Origin: an uncultured Alphaproteobacteria bacterium
GTDB taxonomy: Bacteria > Pseudomonadota > Alphaproteobacteria > Puniceispirillales > Puniceispirillaceae
Assembly (NCBI GenBank): GCA_913031555.1
Contig: CAJWDO010000024.1
Span: 1-12,352 of the forward strand
Length of the DNA: 12,352 nucleotides
Direction of reading: 5' to 3'
Positions 5,986-12,352 of the stretch are shown in pieces; position 1 is the first letter of the stretch, and every line of letters begins with the position of its first letter. The notes below the pieces were generated by a model, which was not told where the DNA came from, did no database searches, and saw only the letters and a program-made list of their open reading frames with translations. The position numbers were made by a program, and so were the translations under genes.

Positions 5986-7476
5986 ATGGTAGAAAATTTC
6001 CTCGCTGGAACCAGCGCTCTCTTTGGCGACCCCTTTACCGTCGCGATCTTTGTTTTCGGTGTCGTCGGCGGCATGTTGTTTGGTGCCATCCCCGGGGTCA
6101 GCATGCTGACCCTCGCGGCGATCCTGCTTCCCTTTACCGCCGATCTGGAACCGGCTCAGGGGGTAATGCTGTTCGCGGTAATCTACTGTACCGGCACCTA
6201 TGGCGGCGCCATTACGGCCATTCTGTTCAACATCCCCGGAGCGCCTGAAAACGCGCCAACCGCCTTTGACGGCTATCCGATGACCCGTAAAGGCCAGTCG
6301 GGAAAGGCCGTTGGCGCAGCGGTGCTGTGTTCAGCCATCGGCGGTGTCGCATCGGCGCTGGTGATGATGGCGGCCACCGAACCGCTGGCCAACTGGGCCA
6401 TCCGCAATATCGGCCCACCAGAAATCTTCGCGCTTGTCTTCTTCGGGCTTGCCGTTGCCTCGTCGGTTGGCGGGCGGACCATCTGGAAAGGCTGGATGTC
6501 GGTTCTTCTTGGTCTTCTCATCGCGACCATCGGCCAGGATCCGGTTGGCGGCATCAACCGTTACAATTTCGGCTTTACCGACCTTGCCGCCGGCATTGCG
6601 TTTGTGCCCGCGATCCTGGGTTTCTTCGCGGTATCGGAAATTTTTGTTCAGGCAGAGAAGAAAGCGACAGGCCAGTTCGATGCGCCCAAGGTCGGCATGT
6701 CCTTCCCCACCGTCCTTGAATTATGGATGCATAAATTCGCCGTCCTGCGGTCGATCCTTGTCGGCTTCTTCTGCGGCATTCTCCCCGGTATCGGCGCCAC
6801 GCTGGCAGCCTTCATGGGCTATGGCGAAGCCGTGCGCTGGTCAAAGAACAAGGAAGAATTCGGCAAGGGCAAGCTGGAAGGCGTTATTTCGTCGGAGACA
6901 GCCAACAACGCCGCCACCGGCGCGGCGATGATCCCGCTGCTGGCGCTTGGCCTGCCGGGCGGTGCGCTGACAGCGATGATGGTTGCCGTGTTCCAGATGC
7001 ATGATCTCGAACCCGGGCCACTCGTCTTCTACAACTCACCCGATCTGATCTGGATTGTCTTTGCGGCGATGTTCTATGCGAACCTGTCGATCCTGTTCAT
7101 CGGCCTGATTGAAACAAAGACCATCCTGTATCTGCTGAAGATTCCGTTCCAGTTCCTGGCGCCACTGATCCTGCTTCTTGCCACCATCGGTGCCTATATC
7201 AGCCGTGGTCTGGTGCTGGATGTGATGGTGATGTTCGGGGCCGGCATTCTGGGCTTCCTGTTGCGCCGCACAGGATATTCGATACCCGGCATTGTCCTTG
7301 GACTGATCCTTGGCAAGATCGGTGAACAGAATTTCGCCCAGGGAATGCAGATGGTACATTATGATCTTGGCACCTATTTCTCACGCCCGATCTGCTCCAT
7401 CCTGATTGTTGCGGGCGCGTTAACGCTGGCCGCCGGCATCTATAGAGCGTTTTCACCAGCTTCGAATAGCGCCTGA
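5986..7476 (+). CDS. tctA: TctA-family large integral membrane subunit of a TTT transporter
   Basis: A 496-residue polytopic inner-membrane protein with the normal length and signatures of TctA, the translocation subunit driven by the ion gradient. GAIPGVSMLTLAAILLPFT lies near residue 33 and YGGAITAILFNIPGAPENAPTAFDGYP near residue 70. The second half carries ILPGIGATLAAFMGYGE, FGKGKLEGVISSETANNAATGAAMIPLLALGLPGG and LEPGPLVF; the two inverted halves with PGxG motifs are typical of the family. About ten to twelve membrane helices can be seen. The start ATG is 5 bp after the tctB stop and lacks an obvious Shine-Dalgarno, pointing to translational coupling. With TctC and TctB it completes an importer for a small organic anion; the enzymes that follow suggest a C2 sulfonate. 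Confidence 0.95.
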   Translation: MVENFLAGTSALFGDPFTVAIFVFGVVGGMLFGAIPGVSMLTLAAILLPFTADLEPAQGVMLFAVIYCTGTYGGAITAILFNIPGAPENAPTAFDGYPMTRKGQSGKAVGAAVLCSAIGGVASALVMMAATEPLANWAIRNIGPPEIFALVFFGLAVASSVGGRTIWKGWMSVLLGLLIATIGQDPVGGINRYNFGFTDLAAGIAFVPAILGFFAVSEIFVQAEKKATGQFDAPKVGMSFPTVLELWMHKFAVLRSILVGFFCGILPGIGATLAAFMGYGEAVRWSKNKEEFGKGKLEGVISSETANNAATGAAMIPLLALGLPGGALTAMMVAVFQMHDLEPGPLVFYNSPDLIWIVFAAMFYANLSILFIGLIETKTILYLLKIPFQFLAPLILLLATIGAYISRGLVLDVMVMFGAGILGFLLRRTGYSIPGIVLGLILGKIGEQNFAQGMQMVHYDLGTYFSRPICSILIVAGALTLAAGIYRAFSPASNSA

Positions 7477-7492
7477 ACAGGCCCGGCCCTCG

Positions 7493-7498
7493 AAAGGA
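7493..7498 (+). promoter_or_regulatory. Shine-Dalgarno of the acylating dehydrogenase gene (AAAGGA), supporting a GTG start
   Basis: AAAGGA lies 6 bases before the GTG at 7505. The gap to tctA is 28 bp with no hairpin or promoter evident, consistent with one transcript. Confidence 0.6.
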
Positions 7499-7504
7499 CG
7501 TGCC

Positions 7505-8908
7505 GTGACAGATGACATTGCCCATATGGACGAACTCGTCGACCGGGCACGTGATGCCCAGGAAGCCTATGAAGCCATGGGTTCGCAGGCACTTTTTGAT
7601 CGCGCCTGCCAGGCTGTCGCATGGTGCCTGATGGAGCCGGAGCGCAACCGCCATCTTGCCGAATTTGCCGTCGCCGAAACCGGTCTTGGCAAGGCCGATG
7701 ACAAGGTGCGCAAGAACCATAACAAGACCCTCGGGCTTATGCGTGACCTCAAGGGCGTGACCGCCTTTGGCCATATCGAGGATGATGCCGGGCTTGGCCT
7801 GTCGACCTTTCTGCGGCCAAAGGGCGTTGTTGCCGCCATCATACCTTCGACAAACCCGCTGGCGACCCCGGTCAACAACATGATCAACGCGCTGAAGACA
7901 GGCAACGCGATCATCCTTGCGCCGTCGCCAAAGGGCGTGAAGCCACTGCTGGCCCTGCTTGAGCATATACATCCGGCGCTTTCCGCGCTTGGATTGCCGG
8001 ACGGACTTGTCCAGATGGTGCCGGTGCCGCCGTCAAAACCGAAGACCGAACGCCTGATGCAGCTTGCCGACATGGTGCTTGTCACCGGATCACAGGCCAA
8101 TGTGCGGGCCGGCTATTCATCCGGAACGCCGGCCATCGGTGTCGGCGCCGGCAATGTCGTGACCATCGTTGATGAAACCGCCGATATCGCCGCGGCGGCG
8201 GCGAAAATCGCCGCGTCAAAGACGTTTGACAACGCCACCTCCTGCTCGTCCGAGAATGCTGTGATTGCCGTTGATGCGGTTTATGACGAGCTTGTCGCGG
8301 CACTTGCCGTCGAGGGGGGATATCTCCTTGATGAGGCGCAGTCGGCCAGCCTTGAATCCATTCACTGGCATGATGGCAAGCTGGCACCGCGCCTGCTGGC
8401 CAAGGATATCGACATCGTGCTGACCGAAACCGGCCTAGCGGGCAGCGCGCCCGAAGCCACGAGGTTCCTTGTCGCGCCGCAGCAGGACATTGGCGCGGAT
8501 TATCCGATGACGGGTGAGAAGATGGCGCTGTTCCTTGCACTTCACCGGGCAAGTGATTTTGACGAGGCGATGAACAAGGCCATCACTATCCAGAATGTAA
8601 TGGGGGCCGGCCACTCGCTTGGCCTGCATTCCGGCATTGATGAGCGGGCCCACCGGCTGGCCATGGAGGCACGCACCTGCCGGGTGATCGTCAACCAGGC
8701 GCATTGTTTCGCCAATGGCGGTTTTTTCAACAATGGCCTGCCCTTTTCGCTGTCGATGGGATGCGGCAGCTGGGGCGGCAACTCCATCGACGAGAATCTG
8801 AACTGGCGTCATTTCGTCAATCAGGTCCGCATCGTGCGCACGATCGCCGAGCGCAAGCCGTCACTTGACGAGATTTTTGGCGATTACTGGGAAGACCACG
8901 GCAAATGA
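7505..8908 (+). CDS. sauS: CoA-acylating aldehyde dehydrogenase, probable sulfoacetaldehyde dehydrogenase (acylating)
   Basis: A 467-residue cytoplasmic enzyme of the aldehyde dehydrogenase superfamily, CoA-acylating branch (relatives: AdhE N-domain, EutE/PduP). Visible motifs are the NAD-site IIPSTNPLATPVNNM and GNAIILAPSP, VTGSQANVRAGYSSGTPAIGVGAGN, and the active-site segment SKTFDNATSCSSEN with the catalytic cysteine at 247. The 'TSCSSEN' form, together with an adjacent AMP-forming ligase and a TauE-type exporter, matches SauS of the sulfoacetate pathway known from Cupriavidus necator. SauS interconverts sulfoacetyl-CoA plus NAD(P)H and sulfoacetaldehyde plus CoA. The start is GTG with a Shine-Dalgarno. 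The stop overlaps the ligase gene by ATGA, implying coordinated production of both enzymes. Acylating-ALDH membership is near certain. The sulfonate substrate is inferred; an acyl-CoA of another short acid is the main alternative. Confidence 0.75.
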   Translation: MTDDIAHMDELVDRARDAQEAYEAMGSQALFDRACQAVAWCLMEPERNRHLAEFAVAETGLGKADDKVRKNHNKTLGLMRDLKGVTAFGHIEDDAGLGLSTFLRPKGVVAAIIPSTNPLATPVNNMINALKTGNAIILAPSPKGVKPLLALLEHIHPALSALGLPDGLVQMVPVPPSKPKTERLMQLADMVLVTGSQANVRAGYSSGTPAIGVGAGNVVTIVDETADIAAAAAKIAASKTFDNATSCSSENAVIAVDAVYDELVAALAVEGGYLLDEAQSASLESIHWHDGKLAPRLLAKDIDIVLTETGLAGSAPEATRFLVAPQQDIGADYPMTGEKMALFLALHRASDFDEAMNKAITIQNVMGAGHSLGLHSGIDERAHRLAMEARTCRVIVNQAHCFANGGFFNNGLPFSLSMGCGSWGGNSIDENLNWRHFVNQVRIVRTIAERKPSLDEIFGDYWEDHGK

Positions 8909-10425
8909 CACAGAGTATCGCGGCGCGGCTTGACGCCAACGCGGCAGCCGCTGGCGATGCGGTATGGCTGACCTCACCTGACACTGGCGATACCGTCAGC
9001 TGGGCCGAGGCGGCGGCGCGGTCGCGCGAGATCGCCTGCCAGATTGATACGCTGGGGCTTGCCGATGGCGCACCTGTCGCCGTCGCCGCGCAGAATTCCC
9101 TCTGGTCGACGCTGTGTTTCACCGGCATCACCGCCGGCGGCTATCTTGCCACGCCGTTGAACCTTGTCGCCGGCGCCCGTGTGATGTCCTATGTCATCGA
9201 ACATTCAGGGGCACGGGTGATCCTGTGCACCGATGACCAGCGGCAGCTGATTGACGAGGCGCTGGCCAGCGTTGACCGCGACGTGGCAATCATCAGGCTG
9301 GACCCCGATCACGGACCGGAATGGCCGGACGGACCAGCGCCGGCAACAACGCCGCGCGCCACGCCAGACGCCGACAGTGCCGGCCTCTTGATGTACACAT
9401 CGGGGACGACCGGCAATCCGAAAGGTGTTGTGCTCAGCCACGCCAATCTGATGGCCGCCGGCATGAATATCGTTGATGGCCATGGCATCGGCCGCGATGA
9501 TACAGGCATGTGCGTGCTGCCGATCTATCATATCAACGGGCTGTGCGTGACGGTCATGGGCACATTGATGTCGGGCGGCGGGCTTGTCATGCCATACCGC
9601 TTTTCCGTACGCGCCTTTTGGCAACAGGTTCGCGAAAGCCATGTCAGCTGGTTCAGCGCCGTCCCGACTTTGTTTGCCTATCTTCTGAATGACGACACAC
9701 CACCGCAGATCGACCGCAGCAGGCTGCGCTTCTCACGCTCGGCCTCGGCGCCGTTGTCACCAGAAATCCACCGGCGGTTCGAGGACCGTTTCGGCATTCC
9801 GATCATCGAAACCATGGGGTTGACCGAAACCGGCGCGCAGATCCTGTCAAACCCGATGCCACCCGGCACGCGCAAGATCGGGTCTCCCGGCGTCGCTGTC
9901 GGCAACGAAATCATCATCGGCGATGAGGCCCAACGGCAAGTGGCGCGCGGTGTCACCGGCGAGATACTGGTGCGCGGCGCCAATGTGATGCAGGGCTATC
10001 TGAGCCAGCCGGAGGAAACAGCCAGCACAATCACCGCCGACGGATGGCTTCGGACCGGTGATCTTGGTCACATGGATGAGGACGGGTTTGTCTTTGTGAC
10101 CGGGCGGATCAAGGAGTTGATCATCAAGGGTGGCGAGAACATCGCCCCGCGCGAGGTTGATGAGGTGCTTCTCGAGCATGACACCATCCTCGAGGCGGCG
10201 GCCTTTGCCGTACCTTGCGAGCAATATGGCCAGCGTGTCGAGGCCTGCATCCGCTTCAAGCCGGACCGGGCGGCCGATGAGGCGACATTGCTGGCGCATT
10301 GTGTGGCGCGGCTTGGTAAATTCAAGGCACCGGAGCGGATTCACACCCTCGACGACCTTCCGAAAGGCCCATCCGGCAAGGTCCAACGCCTCAAGCTTTT
10401 TGGTCTGATCTATGATGAAAGTTAA
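8905..10425 (+). CDS. sauT: AMP-forming acyl-CoA synthetase, probable sulfoacetate-CoA ligase
   Basis: A 506-residue member of the ANL (acyl/aryl-CoA synthetase) superfamily. The phosphate-binding loop TSGTTGNPKG is at residues 165-174, GLTET at 305-309, the ribose-binding RTGDLG with D386, then the hinge GRIKELIIKGGENI. PSGKVQR carries the C-terminal catalytic lysine K492. All core motifs are intact, so it should be active: acid plus ATP plus CoA gives acyl-CoA, AMP and pyrophosphate. Its start overlaps the dehydrogenase stop (ATGA). A ligase paired this way with an acylating aldehyde dehydrogenase forms an acid-to-aldehyde module; in the SauT/SauS pathway the acid is sulfoacetate. ANL substrate specificity cannot be judged from motifs alone, so the named substrate rests on neighbours (SauS-like enzyme, TauE-like exporter, TTT importer). 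Confidence 0.72.
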   Translation: MTQSIAARLDANAAAAGDAVWLTSPDTGDTVSWAEAAARSREIACQIDTLGLADGAPVAVAAQNSLWSTLCFTGITAGGYLATPLNLVAGARVMSYVIEHSGARVILCTDDQRQLIDEALASVDRDVAIIRLDPDHGPEWPDGPAPATTPRATPDADSAGLLMYTSGTTGNPKGVVLSHANLMAAGMNIVDGHGIGRDDTGMCVLPIYHINGLCVTVMGTLMSGGGLVMPYRFSVRAFWQQVRESHVSWFSAVPTLFAYLLNDDTPPQIDRSRLRFSRSASAPLSPEIHRRFEDRFGIPIIETMGLTETGAQILSNPMPPGTRKIGSPGVAVGNEIIIGDEAQRQVARGVTGEILVRGANVMQGYLSQPEETASTITADGWLRTGDLGHMDEDGFVFVTGRIKELIIKGGENIAPREVDEVLLEHDTILEAAAFAVPCEQYGQRVEACIRFKPDRAADEATLLAHCVARLGKFKAPERIHTLDDLPKGPSGKVQRLKLFGLIYDES

Positions 10426-10440
10426 TTCAGGGGTGGCGGT

Positions 10441-11211
10441 GTGAATTCAACATCCCTGCAGGCCCTTTTGCCGAGCCTTGACCCGCTGTTTATTGCCAGT
10501 ATCTGCGGCATTTTCGTGTTTGCCGGAATTGTAAAGGGGTTCCTCGGGATCGGGCTTCCCGCCGCGGCAATGGGCCTGCTGACGCTGATCATCTCACCGA
10601 CCGAAGCCATCTCACTGTTGTGGCTTCCGATCCTGTTCACCAACCTCTTCCAGTTCGGCCGCACACGCAACAAGCGCGAGATCATGGTCACCTATAAATG
10701 GTTTGCCGTCGCGCTGTTCTTCAGCATCTTCCTGACCTCGCTGTTCATCAATGACTACCCGACCGCCCTGCTGACGGTCGCCATCGGTGTGGCGATGGTG
10801 ATCTTTTCACTCAACCTGTTGTTCGGTCTGTCGCTGCCGGTGGGGCCGGGGCGCGGCTGGCAGCTTGGTGTCGGCCTCGTGTCGGGCGTGCTAGGCGGGT
10901 TGTCTTCAATCTGGTCGCCACCTGTAGCGATGTATCTGATGGCGCGGAACACACCAAAGGACATGTTCATTGGCACCACCGGATTCCTGTTTCTTGCCGG
11001 CTGCCTGCCGCTTGGCGCCGGTCTGGTCATCTCCGGGCTGATCACCGGGCCGGTGATCGTGAAGTCGCTGCTTGGCCTTATGATGACGCTGACAGGATTC
11101 CGGATTGGCGAGATCATGCGCGAACGCGTCTCGCAGGACAGGTTCCGTCAGATCGTGCTGATCGCCTTTCTGATCATGGGCGGGCGGTTGATCGCCATCG
11201 GCCTTCTGTAG
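10441..11211 (+). CDS. tauE: TauE/SafE (TSUP) family anion exporter, probable sulfite exporter
   Basis: A 256-residue membrane protein with about seven or eight hydrophobic segments. Two related halves each start with a glycine-rich motif: FAGIVKGFLGIGLPAAAMGLL near residue 22, and GLVSGVLGGLSSIWSPPVAMYL near residue 145. This is the TauE/SafE/TSUP pattern. Family members export sulfite (TauE) or sulfoacetate (SafE) or move other sulfur anions. As the last gene of an operon that would feed sulfoacetaldehyde to an Xsc-type desulfonating enzyme, removing toxic sulfite is the likeliest job. GTG start with AGGGG 7 bases upstream (10429-10433); the gap to the ligase is 15 bp. It ends 22 bp from the convergent permease gene, with no clear terminator between. 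Confidence 0.85.
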   Translation: MNSTSLQALLPSLDPLFIASICGIFVFAGIVKGFLGIGLPAAAMGLLTLIISPTEAISLLWLPILFTNLFQFGRTRNKREIMVTYKWFAVALFFSIFLTSLFINDYPTALLTVAIGVAMVIFSLNLLFGLSLPVGPGRGWQLGVGLVSGVLGGLSSIWSPPVAMYLMARNTPKDMFIGTTGFLFLAGCLPLGAGLVISGLITGPVIVKSLLGLMMTLTGFRIGEIMRERVSQDRFRQIVLIAFLIMGGRLIAIGLL

Positions 11212-11233
11212 CCGCGCCCGGCACGGTTTGCGC

Positions 11234-12352
11234 CTAGCCTCTGCCGCGCCATGGAATCAGCCGCGAGATCACCCAGCGCATCGCAAGATCGAACAACAGC
11301 CCCAGCAACCCCATGATCAGGATCGTCACCCAGATCAACTCATAGTCCGAAACCGTTCGCGCGACATTCTCGATAAAGCCGATACCCGTCGTGCCGGCCA
11401 GCATTTCGGCCGCGACAAGCGTTCCCCAGCAGACCCCGATGGCAATCCGCACCCCGGTCAGAATTTCCGGCAACGCGTTGGGCAGGATGACGTGGCGCAG
11501 GATCTGGCCGTTCGTCGCGCCAAGCGAGTGCGAGGCCCGTATCTTCGACAGCTGCGTCCCCGACGCGCCGGTCCGCGCCGAAATCACCATGATGGCAAAG
11601 GCCACCATGAACAGCAGGAAGATCTTACCATCATCCTGAATACCAAAAATGGTCAAGATCAGAGGCGCCCATGCCAAGGGAGGAACAGGACGGTAAAGTT
11701 CGATCAGCGGATCAAAGAAAGATTTGAAAAACCGCGACACACCCATATAGATGCCCAAAGGCACACCAAGAGTGATGCCAAAGGCCAAGGCAACAATAAC
11801 GCGGAAAAGCGAGTCCCATATATGCCCATCCAGCATCGGGACAGAGCCTAAATAGACGTCGCCCTGTGCCACTGCCAGCAATTTGTCTTTATAGTTCGGT
11901 TTGAACTCGCCAGCGGTACCATGGGTGCCGTAACTTCCGGGCAAGGCATCGACAAGCCAGTCAGGAATCAAGAAGGCTACGACATCGGCAATGGGAAGCC
12001 ATTTCCACCAGAGCAAAGTGGTGCCTTTGTATCCACCGCCAGTGTCCAGATTGGGATTCGCCAATTGTGAAAAAGTTGCAACCACATCAGTTGGTTTAGG
12101 GAGCCAGCGACCTGATCCCTGTTCGGTACATTGCGTGCGTGATTTAACGATTCCCTGTCCGGGGAAAAACACCGTTTGGATAATTCCAAGGCCACCTTTC
12201 GCGTCAGCAATAGCATTATAAATATCTGCAACTGCGACATGCATGCCCTGCATTGATACGGATGGGAAAATAATACCGTCATCAAGGCGTTTAAAAATAC
12301 GGTCAACTGACTTGATATAGGCTTTGCGTGTTTTTTCCCCAGATTCATCCAG
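11234..12352 (-). CDS. tauC: TauC-like taurine/sulfonate ABC transporter permease, 5'-truncated by the window
   Basis: The last 372 residues of an inner-membrane ABC permease; the frame is open to the right edge, so the start lies outside. An ATG at 12253 is internal: 33 coherent codons precede it (DESGEKTRKAYIKS...). The conserved domain starts near visible residue 177 (HIWDSLFRV) and includes ELYRPVPPLAWAPL and the EAA loop SLGATNGQILRHVILPNALPEIL, which contacts the ATPase. WGTLVAAEMLAGTTGIGF and the TauC-like tail IPWRGRG follow. This resembles TauC/SsuC permeases, TauC best. Oddities: at least 175 residues precede the core, including LPKPTDV near residue 84 and an extra polar stretch, which is long for TauC. 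GC content also falls from about 64% (11221-11580) to 49% (11581-12352). The gene is convergent with the sulfonate cluster; binding-protein and ATPase genes would be expected to the right. Confidence 0.85.
   Translation of the reverse strand: MDESGEKTRKAYIKSVDRIFKRLDDGIIFPSVSMQGMHVAVADIYNAIADAKGGLGIIQTVFFPGQGIVKSRTQCTEQGSGRWLPKPTDVVATFSQLANPNLDTGGGYKGTTLLWWKWLPIADVVAFLIPDWLVDALPGSYGTHGTAGEFKPNYKDKLLAVAQGDVYLGSVPMLDGHIWDSLFRVIVALAFGITLGVPLGIYMGVSRFFKSFFDPLIELYRPVPPLAWAPLILTIFGIQDDGKIFLLFMVAFAIMVISARTGASGTQLSKIRASHSLGATNGQILRHVILPNALPEILTGVRIAIGVCWGTLVAAEMLAGTTGIGFIENVARTVSDYELIWVTILIMGLLGLLFDLAMRWVISRLIPWRGRG

Noticed and set aside
7199..7972. 257-codon minus-strand frame spanning the end of tctA and the start of the acylating dehydrogenase
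   Set aside because: It is antisense to two confident genes and shows no family motifs.
11212..11233. Possible bidirectional terminator between the exporter and permease genes
   Set aside because: The 22-bp gap shows no convincing stem with T-runs on either strand.
11228..11851. 207-codon plus-strand frame antisense to the permease
   Set aside because: The protein is arginine-, glutamine- and histidine-rich with no domain, while the opposite strand encodes a clear ABC permease.
1..12352. CRISPR array, insertion sequence, tRNA or phage-type genes
   Set aside because: No regularly spaced repeats, no transposase or integrase motifs and no tRNA-like cloverleaf were seen on either strand.

Overview
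The window looks like a chromosomal segment of a GC-rich (about 60% in coding DNA) Gram-negative proteobacterium, most likely an alphaproteobacterium. The pointers are the 'ligase-associated' DNA repair gene set, a tripartite tricarboxylate transporter (TTT) and organosulfonate genes. The phylum is inferred from gene content and protein style; there is no rRNA gene to fix it.

Left part (1-3525): a DNA-repair island. A ligase-associated DEXH (Lhr-like) helicase runs leftward off the window edge. Head-to-head with it, with overlapping start regions, lie a metallo-beta-lactamase-fold exonuclease and an ATP-dependent DNA ligase, which overlap each other by ATGA. The fourth usual partner, the PdeM endonuclease, is not in the window.

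Middle (3526-11211): an AT-rich promoter region and an Lrp/AsnC-type regulator gene. A 161-bp regulatory gap with two small inverted repeats follows, then a six-gene same-strand cluster: TctC-like periplasmic binding protein, TctB, TctA, a CoA-acylating aldehyde dehydrogenase resembling sulfoacetaldehyde dehydrogenase SauS, an AMP-forming acyl-CoA ligase in the position of SauT, and a TauE/SafE-family anion exporter. Read together this is a candidate sulfoacetate catabolic operon. TctABC would import the sulfonate, SauT would make sulfoacetyl-CoA, SauS would reduce it to sulfoacetaldehyde, and a sulfoacetaldehyde acetyltransferase (Xsc, not in this window) would release sulfite for export by the TauE-like protein. 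The 133-bp gap after tctC holds a strong hairpin, a 15-bp tandem repeat and a candidate internal promoter, which may let the binding protein be expressed separately from the membrane and enzyme genes.

Right part (11234-12352): a convergent, 5'-truncated gene for a TauC-like taurine/sulfonate ABC permease. Its visible N-terminal region is unusually long, and its base composition drops abruptly from about 64% to 49% GC partway through the conserved domain. A taurine-type permease here fits an organosulfonate locus.

The substrate (sulfoacetate) is inferred from enzyme type plus gene order and has not been demonstrated. No tRNA, rRNA, CRISPR array or insertion sequence was seen, and no gene-free stretch exceeds 161 bp.
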